Positions 1 to 5,837 of a DNA stretch of 7,669 bases are shown here, one piece after another. The stretch's first letter is position 1. Each line of letters begins with the position of its first letter. Both the position numbers and the translations under genes were made by a program. The DNA is taken from contig JALTEE010000253.1 in NCBI GenBank assembly GCA_027007865.1, forward strand, positions 1 to 7,669, read 5' to 3'. Below the pieces are notes generated by a model. The model saw only the letters and a list, made by a program, of their open reading frames with translations. It was not told where the DNA came from and did no database searches. The DNA is from a bacterium. Its GTDB lineage: Bacteria; UBP14; UBA6098; B30-G16.

Positions 1-24
1 CCTTTCGACACATCGAAATTTTGA

Positions 25-59
25 TTTCTATGTTTCACTATCTTTTTCTATTTCACTAT
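25..59. repeat. Imperfect direct repeat in the M23 leader
   Basis: Two near-identical pyrimidine-rich units lie side by side upstream of the M23 gene. Positions 25-41 read TTTCTATGTTTCACTAT and positions 45-59 read TTTCTATTTCACTAT, so they differ by a two-base gap. The spacer is three pyrimidines (42-44). No convincing promoter hexamers could be placed around the repeat, and its role is unknown. It may be simple low-complexity sequence. Confidence 0.5.
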
Positions 60-130
60 GTTTGAATGTCAAATAAAAAATCCCTTGCGCAAATTCGATT
101 ATTATGTTTATTGGTTAAAAATTTTATCAC

Positions 131-134
131 AGGA
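131..134 (+). promoter_or_regulatory. Ribosome binding site that decides the M23 start
   Basis: AGGA at 131-134 lies six bases before the ATG at 141. An in-frame ATG also exists at 66, but it would add 25 residues before the usual 'MNNLRLILVPEDARSPRQ' opening and no comparable purine block precedes it. This supports 141 as the start. Confidence 0.55.
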
Positions 135-140
135 AAAATT

Positions 141-1025
141 ATGAACAATCTCCGTCTCATATTAGTTCCCGAAGATGCTCGCTCACCGCGACAGATTAAA
201 ATTAGCGGCAAAACGATACGAGTTGCTCTAATTCTGCTTGCTACGTTTTTCGTCCTTAATTTTGCACTGCTGGGATGGAATATTTGGCATTTTTCCGATA
301 CGCTGAAATTATCTCGATTGCAAAACGAGCGAGAACAGATGCAAACTCGCTTAATGAATTTGCGAAAAAATGCCGACTCGCTATCGATGCAACTCGCAAC
401 GCTGTCCCAAAAAAATCGAGCGCTTTATGCTTCCACGGGTATCAAACAACCCGAATACGGATATGCTGTCGGTGGTCGGCAGTTGCGAAATTTGGATAAA
501 AAATCGTTCGATGCTCGCATCGCATACGAAATCGACAGTCTCCGCTTCGTCGCTCAACAGGAAGCAAAATCTCTACAAGCAACCGAAAAGAAATTTAAAG
601 AGCGCGAAAAAATATTGCGTCACACCCCATCTATTAAGCCGATGAAAGGCTTTTACTCATCACCATTCGGGATGCGCCTCGACCCGATAACGGGTAACTG
701 GCGAATGCACGAAGGTGTCGATATATGTGCGCCCAAGGGAACTCCCGTTCATGCAACCGCAGATGGTAGAGTAAAAGCAGCCAAATGGGAACACGGCTTC
801 GGAAAAGTAGTAATAATCGACCACATCTGGTATGAAACAAGATACGCTCACCTCGACGAATTCCTCGTGAAAGCAGGACAAAGAGTGAAGCGCGGTGATG
901 TCGTCGGCAAATGCGGAAGGACAGGGCGAGCAACTGGAGTCCATTTACACTATGAAGTCCGCGTGGCAGGAAAACCCGTTGACCCAATGGATTATATCCT
1001 CCCCAAAAATATATGCGTCGATTGA
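141..1025 (+). CDS. Membrane-anchored M23 family peptidoglycan endopeptidase
   Basis: Predicted zinc endopeptidase (LytM/lysostaphin-type, peptidase family M23) that would cut peptide crosslinks of peptidoglycan in the periplasm. The 294-residue protein has a short basic cytoplasmic N-terminus, one membrane segment at about residues 26-46, and two Q/L/K/E-rich coiled-coil stretches at about 51-95 and 133-160. The M23 domain covers about 168-285. Its zinc and catalytic residues are all present: H190 and D194 in 'HEGVD', H237 in 'YAHLD', and 'HLH' at 268-270. It should therefore be active rather than a degenerate activator. Signal anchor, coiled coil and C-terminal LytM domain is a common layout for envelope-shaping hydrolases. 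Bactofilin genes often accompany this type in related bacteria, but none is visible here. Start 141 was chosen over an in-frame ATG at 66 because of the AGGA at 131-134. The stop is TGA. It is transcribed towards the tRNA and appears monocistronic. The exact cleavage specificity cannot be read from sequence. Confidence 0.93.
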   Translation: MNNLRLILVPEDARSPRQIKISGKTIRVALILLATFFVLNFALLGWNIWHFSDTLKLSRLQNEREQMQTRLMNLRKNADSLSMQLATLSQKNRALYASTGIKQPEYGYAVGGRQLRNLDKKSFDARIAYEIDSLRFVAQQEAKSLQATEKKFKEREKILRHTPSIKPMKGFYSSPFGMRLDPITGNWRMHEGVDICAPKGTPVHATADGRVKAAKWEHGFGKVVIIDHIWYETRYAHLDEFLVKAGQRVKRGDVVGKCGRTGRATGVHLHYEVRVAGKPVDPMDYILPKNICVD

Positions 1026-1177
1026 ATTAGCGTTGAGTATTTAATCCCACACCAAACATCTCCTCCAAAAATTATCGGGTTATATACAATTTGAGCGAGG
1101 AGAACTTGCCTCATTTATTTAGGAATAAAAGCAATACACAATAGTAGCCAAGTGTTAAATGTCGAGCGGAACAATTA
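1026..1177. other. Intergenic region between M23 gene and tRNA
   Basis: This is 152 bp of AT-rich DNA between the M23 stop and the 3' end of the tRNA on the other strand. I see no gene. The only hairpin candidate is a four-base-pair stem (GAGG at 1097-1100 with CCTC at 1109-1112) followed by ATTTATTT, which is too weak to call a terminator. The tRNA 3' end is not followed by an encoded CCA. Confidence 0.6.
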
Positions 1178-1250
<73 letters not shown>

Positions 1251-1262
1251 AATTTGTTTGTA

Positions 1263-1290
1263 ATTATTGAGTTGTGAGAATATTTTGCAA
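1263..1290 (-). promoter_or_regulatory. Possible promoter of tRNA-Lys
   Basis: On the minus strand, TTGCAA (1290-1285) is followed after 16 bases by AATAAT (1268-1263), which ends 12 bases before the tRNA 5' end. This resembles -35 and -10 boxes of a housekeeping promoter. A run of A residues on the minus strand (1300-1294) lies just upstream and could act as an UP-like element. The region is AT-rich, so a chance match is possible. Confidence 0.3.
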
Positions 1291-1304
1291 GTGTTTTTTT
1301 CCTC

Positions 1305-1326
1305 TTGTGCCAAATTTGTGCCAAAT
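1305..1326. repeat. Perfect 11-bp tandem duplication
   Basis: TTGTGCCAAAT occurs twice back to back, at 1305-1315 and 1316-1326, with no spacer and no mismatch. On the minus strand it reads ATTTGGCACAA twice. It lies 55 bp upstream of the tRNA-Lys 5' end. The copy could be a slippage product, a protein-binding direct repeat, or part of an old recombination site. Confidence 0.8.
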
Positions 1327-1371
1327 TCTTATAGAAATAGACCTGGTAGGTAGAAACAGATGAGATGAAAT

Positions 1372-1518
1372 TCAGTCCTCATCGGTATATTCAGCTGCTT
1401 TGATGTCGGTTGAGGATTCAGAAAAACCGTTGTCATTGGATTTCAAATCTGCTACCCTATCAATTAGACTAATTCTCTGATATGTATTGTATAAGTCCTT
1501 TTTATATACCTTTACAAG
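1372..1518 (-). pseudogene. Possible 3' remnant of a decayed gene
   Basis: On the minus strand there is an open frame of 48 codons between an in-frame TAA at 1521-1519 and a TGA stop at 1374-1372. It ends in an acidic tail, '...STDIKAAEYTDED', and its earlier part reads 'KKDLYNTYQRISLIDRV'. The composition looks like the C-terminus of a real soluble protein rather than random AT-rich translation. There is no ATG in the frame and no obvious ribosome binding site. A short alternative frame starting at ATG 1544 ('MKKFGNNFNL', then stop) lies just upstream. I do not recognise a family. It could be a frameshifted relic, or coincidence, since an open run of 48 codons is not rare. Confidence 0.22.
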
Positions 1519-1602
1519 TTAAAATTATTTCCGAATTTTTTCATTGTAATGATGGAAATGAGCACATATAGCAGCCGGGGAATGATAGGACCTTTGCCTC
1601 CT

Positions 1603-1636
1603 GTCCGAGATAAGTCCCCCGATGAGATTGTCCCCC
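1603..1636. repeat. Short GTCC / GTCCCCC direct repeats
   Basis: GTCCCCC occurs at 1614-1620 and again at 1630-1636, and a shorter GTCC followed by GAGATAA starts at 1603. On the minus strand this gives two GGGGGAC blocks 16 bp apart, directly after the methyltransferase stop codon. Multiple short subterminal repeats of this kind occur at the ends of some insertion sequences, but no transposase or inverted partner is visible, so the assignment is open. Confidence 0.35.
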
Positions 1637-1656
1637 TCTCACAATTCGTATTAACA

Positions 1657-2394
1657 CTAATCTGCAAATATCCTTGTAAGTTTTTTCAAACCGCGCAAAG
1701 TGACATAAATTAGAAATCCTACGAGGAAAAATATTATCCAGTGCAATTGAAGGAAAAATCTTCTATATAGCACAAAATTTTTACACAGCTGCAATATCGT
1801 GAACGATAGTATTATAGTGAAGAAGCCGGAATACTCTCTGCGCAAAATTCTCTTCATCGAAAATGGCAATGCAGATTTTTGAAATTTTTTTAACCTCGGC
1901 AGGAACGACGGTGTTCGCTGCGCCCACTGTTTAAAATTCTCGCCATATTTTTTGCGCAAATATTCCTCTTCGGCGAACATAATTCTTTCGTAATATAGCC
2001 AAAACGCGAGAATTGCAAGCAGGACAAGCCAATACGATTGTGTGAACAATATTATTCCGAACAGCATAAAGAAATTCCCGAGATATAGCGGATGGCGCAC
2101 GAGCGAATAAATTCCTTTGGTATTGAGCACATCTGCGCGCTGCTTATCGGTGTTCCGCCCCGAAGTGCCCTCGGGTGCATAGGCAATTGTCCAGCAGCGA
2201 ATTAATAAGCCGAAGAATGATATTGCGATGCAGATAATGGAAAAAATTCCGCCTGCGAGCGCTCCGAATGTTCGTTCGATATAACCCGTCCGATACATCG
2301 CCAGCGCTATAAACGGCAGTAAAAAAAGCGGCAGATAACTGCGCCACTTGAACAGAAAATTTCCCTGTATTTCGAATTCTTCGCGAAGCGGCAT
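1657..2394 (-). CDS. Integral membrane methyltransferase, ICMT/PEMT-like family
   Basis: Predicted S-adenosylmethionine-dependent methyltransferase of the isoprenylcysteine carboxyl methyltransferase / phospholipid methyltransferase group, acting at the membrane on a lipid-linked substrate. The protein has 245 residues. Hydrophobic segments lie at about 18-33, 45-65, 104-137 (probably a hairpin), 190-205 and 215-234. The family signature is clear: 'TSGRNT' at 77-82, 'GIYSLVRHPLYLG' at 94-106 with the R-H-P core at 100-102, and the downstream 'ER...AEEEYLRKKYG...W..R.PSFLP' block at 136-166. About 75 residues with two more membrane segments follow the core. Bacteria do not usually prenylate proteins, so the true substrate is probably a lipid. 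The Leptospira lipid A 1-phosphate methyltransferase LmtA belongs to a related group, but that substrate is only a possibility here. GGAA at 2404-2401 lies six bases before the ATG. The stop is TAG. The gene lies 108 bp downstream of the twin-propeller gene and may or may not share its transcript. Confidence 0.85.
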   Translation of the reverse strand: MPLREEFEIQGNFLFKWRSYLPLFLLPFIALAMYRTGYIERTFGALAGGIFSIICIAISFFGLLIRCWTIAYAPEGTSGRNTDKQRADVLNTKGIYSLVRHPLYLGNFFMLFGIILFTQSYWLVLLAILAFWLYYERIMFAEEEYLRKKYGENFKQWAQRTPSFLPRLKKFQKSALPFSMKRILRREYSGFFTIILSFTILQLCKNFVLYRRFFLQLHWIIFFLVGFLIYVTLRGLKKLTRIFAD

Positions 2395-2437
2395 TATAGT
2401 TTCCGATGTAACAAATATTAGCGTTGTTTATATTCCA

Positions 2438-2455
2438 ACATTGCTCAAACAATGT
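2438..2455. terminator. Small hairpin between propeller gene and methyltransferase
   Basis: ACATTG (2438-2443) and CAATGT (2450-2455) form a perfect six-base-pair stem with a six-base loop. It lies 47 bp downstream of the twin-propeller stop codon on the minus strand. No T run follows it on the minus strand, so it is not a classical intrinsic terminator. It could slow transcription, stabilise an mRNA end, or be chance. No other gene or RNA is visible in 2395-2502. Confidence 0.25.
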
Positions 2456-2502
2456 AGAAAAATTAAATATCAAAAATAAAAATGCAGATAGTGCTGAAAA
2501 AA

Positions 2503-5500
2503 TTACGGTATTATTTTGCATCCCCAGACATTGAACAGCGAATCGAGTCGTATAATCACCGAATCGCCATCGGCATAATTTTCACCAAAATAAACATCGT
2601 ATATGCTGTCGCTTCCCGACCAAAATATTTCCGATGCCGGCGATGTGAAATATGTTGTGTCCGTTGTGCCAGATGGGTGAAAAATAATGCGCGTGAAATA
2701 GGAGCGCAGTGTATCGATTTCGAAACCATTCGATTCTTCGATGTGAAATATAGTATATCCTGTCGAGCAAGACGAGAAAGATATTGTCGAAAAGCACGCT
2801 ACAGAGCCGATTGCAGCGTTGCACGGAACGATTATAAACGGACAGGATTCATTCTGCCCGCGATTTCCAAAGGAATCGTATGTTGCGACGATTAGATTTG
2901 CACTGTCGCAAGGCAAGTCGGGAATTGTCCAAATTATATTCGTATCTGTAAATGCGCCTACGAATGATGTCTCCGTAGTGCACGCCGCCCATACCGAGCA
3001 TTCCGTCCCGATTGTGAAAAATGAATCTAATATCGAGATAATCGTCGTATCGAGCGCCCCCACGAAAAGCGTATCCCAACATAATGCACTATCGGGAAAA
3101 ACGATGTCGGGCACATCGGAATCGAGACAGCCGGATAAAACGAGCGAATCATCGCAGCCCCAAAGGCAGACACGATACACCATATCGTTCGTGTGGTCTA
3201 TATACCAGAAACAGCCACCATCAAAAGTCAATCCTTCCGGTCCCCAAGTCCCTGCAGCAGGCAATGCGAAACTATCTATCACCATCCCTGTGGAATCTAT
3301 CTCGAACAAAATGAATGTCTCGCTTCCAGATGGATTTCGCAGAAGCCACATATATCCGAGAGCGAAAACTATCGCATCGGCGGTCATAGAACCGGAAAAT
3401 AGCGTATCTGCTGGATGATATGCCCAGAAAGTATCTTCCACCGAAAACCATAAAGTATCATCATAAGGCGGATATGCGTCCACACGATATATATGCCCGT
3501 GGCTATCTGTGAGCCATAAATAGCCATTGTCCCAGGCAATACCTTGTCCCCAATTCCCTGTGCCCCACATCGCATTCGATGAATCCACAATCGTGCAGGT
3601 GGAAGGGTCGATTACAAACATTTTTCTGCCCGGTCCCTGCATCATATACAGAGTATCGTTGTGCCATTCCACATCCGCATACATATTAACCATCTCACTG
3701 TTGAACACACAGGAATCAAGTATTTCATAAGTTATCGGGTCGATTTTATATATAACTACCGTATCTGCGAAGGGCGATGCTATGCTGCTGACCCATAAAT
3801 ATTCACCATCGTAGGCGATTCCTTCAGGATTATTGAACGGAAAAGAATCTGTTACTGTCAATATTTCTGTGCTTTCGTTGTGAATCGAAATTTCCGCATC
3901 AAAATCACACCCCTCGAAACCGGGATAATCGACGCCCATATCCCATATAAAACAGTGCTCGCCGTTGTGCACCCAGTCGATATTCGGCGGCGGATAACCC
4001 GATATCGTATCGTAAATCGTATGAATCGGCACAGGCGCTCCCCCATCGTCGAGTGAAAATTCTGCAAAAAACGAATCACCATCGGCATCGTTAGCAATGT
4101 AGCAAATTTTTACGAGGTTTTCATCGTCTCTAAATATTTCTTCGGAAAACCAAAGAGAATCCAGTGTCGGGCAACTACAAGGATGAAATGAAAATTCGAT
4201 GCGCTCGAGCCACGGCAGATATGCAGGATTAGAATACCAAAGTTCCGCACGATATTGGAAATATCTTCGCCCCATTATAGCCATAGGCAGCGCCGAATCG
4301 TCGGTTAGCGTATCCCAGTTTGTCCACGAAACATCGGGGATAGGCGAATCTCCGCTGCGTCCGAGAATTATCACCGCCGAACCGATGGGGTCGGGAAATG
4401 TCATACCCGAATAATCTCGCTCGTCATAGGCGACCCAACTCACATCTCCGCTGCAAGCGCCGTGCTCGAAACCTGTATCAAAAATATTGCTTTCATAATA
4501 TGCGGATTTCGACCTATCGCGGATATTGCCGGGTTCTCTGAAAACGCCGTGGTGGTCATAATTATTAGGAAATGAATCACAGGTATTGTATGTCGGTCCC
4601 CAGAGCAAGAGCGAATATCCCACTGGCGTTTCCCCAACATTTAGATATATATCATCTATACCATCGTTATTTGCGTCGATAATAGTCCCGCCAGTAGCAT
4701 CGATGATGTATGGACCTATATTATAACAAGCAGCATTTGAAAAAAGTGGAGCGGTTCCACCCGAATTCAAACAAACTCTGAGCGAACCGCCCGGATGACT
4801 ACGGAAAAATAGAATGTCGAGCCATCCATCGCCGTTAAAATCGTGCAATGCAGAACCGCCATAGCAAGAACCCGGATTTATAGTTAAAGAAGGTGTAATG
4901 GAAGAAGTAAAACCTGTTCCATCATTCAAAAAAATATCCGCCGGGTCGGTAGTGCCAACTCCGAGATTTGTTGTAACAATATCGACATAACCGTTTTTAT
5001 CGAGGTCGCCAACCGAAAGACCGTGATGATAATTTGGCGAGACATCGGTAACGAGAAGAGTGTCTAAATCGAATGTCCTCGCACCGAGATTGCGTAGAAT
5101 GATAAGTGGTCTGTTTCCATCCCAAAAAGGTATCAATAAATCGAGGTCGCCGTCGTTGTCGAGGTCTGCACATTCGATATTGTGAACCATCTTCGCATAC
5201 ATATTCATAGTTGTAGTCCCGCCAACAGTCCATCCGTGAGGAAATCCCGATGCACCCCAATAGATATACAAAGTGCCTCCATCACCAGCGACAATTATAT
5301 CGAGATAGCCGTCGGCATCGAGGTCTGCGATATAGACCGCTTCGCCGTCATCGTTTTGGAGCAAACTCGTGTCCGACTCGGAAAATGTTCCCGAGGAATT
5401 CCAGTAAATTGTAGTTCTATGAACCCAATATCCGGAATGAATAAGTTCGGCATATCCATCTACATTGAGGTCTGCGAAATCGCAATCGCCAGCAGAATTG

Positions 5501-5820
5501 GATATCGGCATAAATTGGGAATGGTCTAATCCCGATGCACCCATAAACCATATCCGCAAGTTATACGGCGAATTAAAATCGGCGGAAACGAAATCGGGGT
5601 AGCCATTGCCATCGAGGTCGAAGCGTGGGAACCATTCGATAGCGCCGTATGCGGGAACGCTTTCGATGCTGCGACGCCAAGAAGCATAAAGATTCGGGTC
5701 GATTGTGCCATCGGCAAAGTCGGACTGGCTCGTTTCAAGCCAATTCACTGTTTGCGGAAAAACGACGCTCGAACATAAAAATTCGAGTAGTAAAAACAAT
5801 GCAATGGACGCTCTGTGCAT
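2503..5820 (-). CDS. Secreted twin beta-propeller protein (FG-GAP/VCBS)
   Basis: A large exported protein of 1105 residues with no enzyme motif, probably a surface or extracellular binding protein. A signal peptide covers about residues 1-23 (hydrophobic 'IALFLLLEFL', small residues near the end). Seven calcium-loop FG-GAP/VCBS motifs start at 68, 117, 166, 219, 272, 327 and 382, for example 'DLDADGYLD' and 'DLDNDGDLD'. The 49-55 residue spacing fits one complete seven-bladed propeller. Residues 430-546 form a beta-sandwich-like module ('YYESNIFDTG...YFQYRAEL...LERIEFSF'). Residues 551-650 are an Ig-like spacer with 'WDMGVDYPG'. Five motifs of the type G-I-x-[WYF]-D-x-G-x-L-W at 665, 713, 758, 813 and 861 mark a second propeller. 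Residues 886-1105 are beta-rich and Cys-rich. There is no recognisable T9SS sorting domain at the end, unlike the upstream peptidase. The ATG lies 17 bp after the peptidase stop with a weak GGA (5826-5824), which suggests an operon and perhaps translational coupling. The stop is TAA. The ligand is unknown. Confidence 0.85.
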   Translation of the reverse strand: MHRASIALFLLLEFLCSSVVFPQTVNWLETSQSDFADGTIDPNLYASWRRSIESVPAYGAIEWFPRFDLDGNGYPDFVSADFNSPYNLRIWFMGASGLDHSQFMPISNSAGDCDFADLNVDGYAELIHSGYWVHRTTIYWNSSGTFSESDTSLLQNDDGEAVYIADLDADGYLDIIVAGDGGTLYIYWGASGFPHGWTVGGTTTMNMYAKMVHNIECADLDNDGDLDLLIPFWDGNRPLIILRNLGARTFDLDTLLVTDVSPNYHHGLSVGDLDKNGYVDIVTTNLGVGTTDPADIFLNDGTGFTSSITPSLTINPGSCYGGSALHDFNGDGWLDILFFRSHPGGSLRVCLNSGGTAPLFSNAACYNIGPYIIDATGGTIIDANNDGIDDIYLNVGETPVGYSLLLWGPTYNTCDSFPNNYDHHGVFREPGNIRDRSKSAYYESNIFDTGFEHGACSGDVSWVAYDERDYSGMTFPDPIGSAVIILGRSGDSPIPDVSWTNWDTLTDDSALPMAIMGRRYFQYRAELWYSNPAYLPWLERIEFSFHPCSCPTLDSLWFSEEIFRDDENLVKICYIANDADGDSFFAEFSLDDGGAPVPIHTIYDTISGYPPPNIDWVHNGEHCFIWDMGVDYPGFEGCDFDAEISIHNESTEILTVTDSFPFNNPEGIAYDGEYLWVSSIASPFADTVVIYKIDPITYEILDSCVFNSEMVNMYADVEWHNDTLYMMQGPGRKMFVIDPSTCTIVDSSNAMWGTGNWGQGIAWDNGYLWLTDSHGHIYRVDAYPPYDDTLWFSVEDTFWAYHPADTLFSGSMTADAIVFALGYMWLLRNPSGSETFILFEIDSTGMVIDSFALPAAGTWGPEGLTFDGGCFWYIDHTNDMVYRVCLWGCDDSLVLSGCLDSDVPDIVFPDSALCWDTLFVGALDTTIISILDSFFTIGTECSVWAACTTETSFVGAFTDTNIIWTIPDLPCDSANLIVATYDSFGNRGQNESCPFIIVPCNAAIGSVACFSTISFSSCSTGYTIFHIEESNGFEIDTLRSYFTRIIFHPSGTTDTTYFTSPASEIFWSGSDSIYDVYFGENYADGDSVIIRLDSLFNVWGCKIIP
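3166..3858 (-). other. Second, NHL/YVTN-like propeller region
   Basis: This segment encodes residues 655-885. Five motifs recur at 45-55 residue intervals: 'PEGIAYDGEYLWVSS', 'YADVEWHNDTLYMMQ', 'GQGIAWDNGYLWLTD', 'ADAIVFALGYMWLLR' and 'PEGLTFDGGCFWYID'. Between them are strands such as 'IYKIDP', 'MFVIDPS', 'IYRVDA' and 'VYRVCL', the outer strands typical of such propellers. Five clear blades are visible. A sixth may be closed by the flanking strands. Confidence 0.65.
4651..5619 (-). other. Seven-bladed FG-GAP propeller region
   Basis: This segment encodes residues 68-390 of the twin-propeller protein and holds seven D-x-[DN]-x-[DN]-G-x-x-[DE] loops, each expected to bind calcium as in the integrin alpha-chain propeller. 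The loops recur every 49-55 residues. At the DNA level the plus strand shows the repeated string TCGAGGTC, the reverse complement of the Asp-Leu-Asp codons. The second loop has Glu in place of the last Asp. Confidence 0.8.
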
Positions 5821-5837
5821 AATTCCAAGTATATTTT

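Larger units (their letters stand above)
1251..1656. other. Gene-free stretch between tRNA and methyltransferase
   Basis: This 406-bp stretch contains no intact gene. From the tRNA outward it holds a possible tRNA promoter (1263-1290), a perfect 11-bp tandem duplication (1305-1326), a 48-codon open frame with no start codon (stop at 1372-1374, minus strand), and repeated GTCC/GTCCCCC blocks just before the methyltransferase stop (1603-1636). Taken together this looks like a decayed gene or mobile-element relic next to a tRNA gene, but no mobile-element protein can be identified. Confidence 0.5.

Noticed and set aside
1..75. Tail of an upstream plus-strand gene ending at 75
   Set aside because: A frame is open from the left edge to a TAA at 73-75, but it is short, Ser/Phe-rich from the pyrimidine repeat, and has no recognisable C-terminal motif.
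66..140. Longer start for the M23 gene at ATG 66
   Set aside because: It would add 25 residues before the usual opening of this protein type, and the only good ribosome binding site (AGGA at 131-134) serves ATG 141.
634..987. Minus-strand open frames opposite the M23 domain
   Set aside because: They are antisense to the conserved catalytic domain and rich in Arg/Leu/Ser, as expected for a shadow frame.
1097..1120. Possible terminator after the M23 gene
   Set aside because: The stem has only four base pairs with an eight-base loop, and the following tract ATTTATTT is not a continuous T run.
2144..2521. Minus-strand open frame with a signal-peptide-like start at 2521
   Set aside because: Most of it overlaps the methyltransferase in another frame, and the hydrophobic start comes from AT-rich spacer DNA. 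There is no plausible ribosome binding site or family match.
2819..3418. 199-codon plus-strand open frame opposite the propeller gene
   Set aside because: It is fully antisense to a clearly coding gene, has low-complexity Ser/Pro-rich composition, and shows no recognisable domain. It is explained by the codon pattern of the opposite strand.
4651..5619. Repeated TCGAGGTC strings as a CRISPR-like or intergenic DNA repeat
   Set aside because: They are the reverse complement of Asp-Leu-Asp codons in successive FG-GAP loops, with spacing set by the protein repeat, so the protein explains them.
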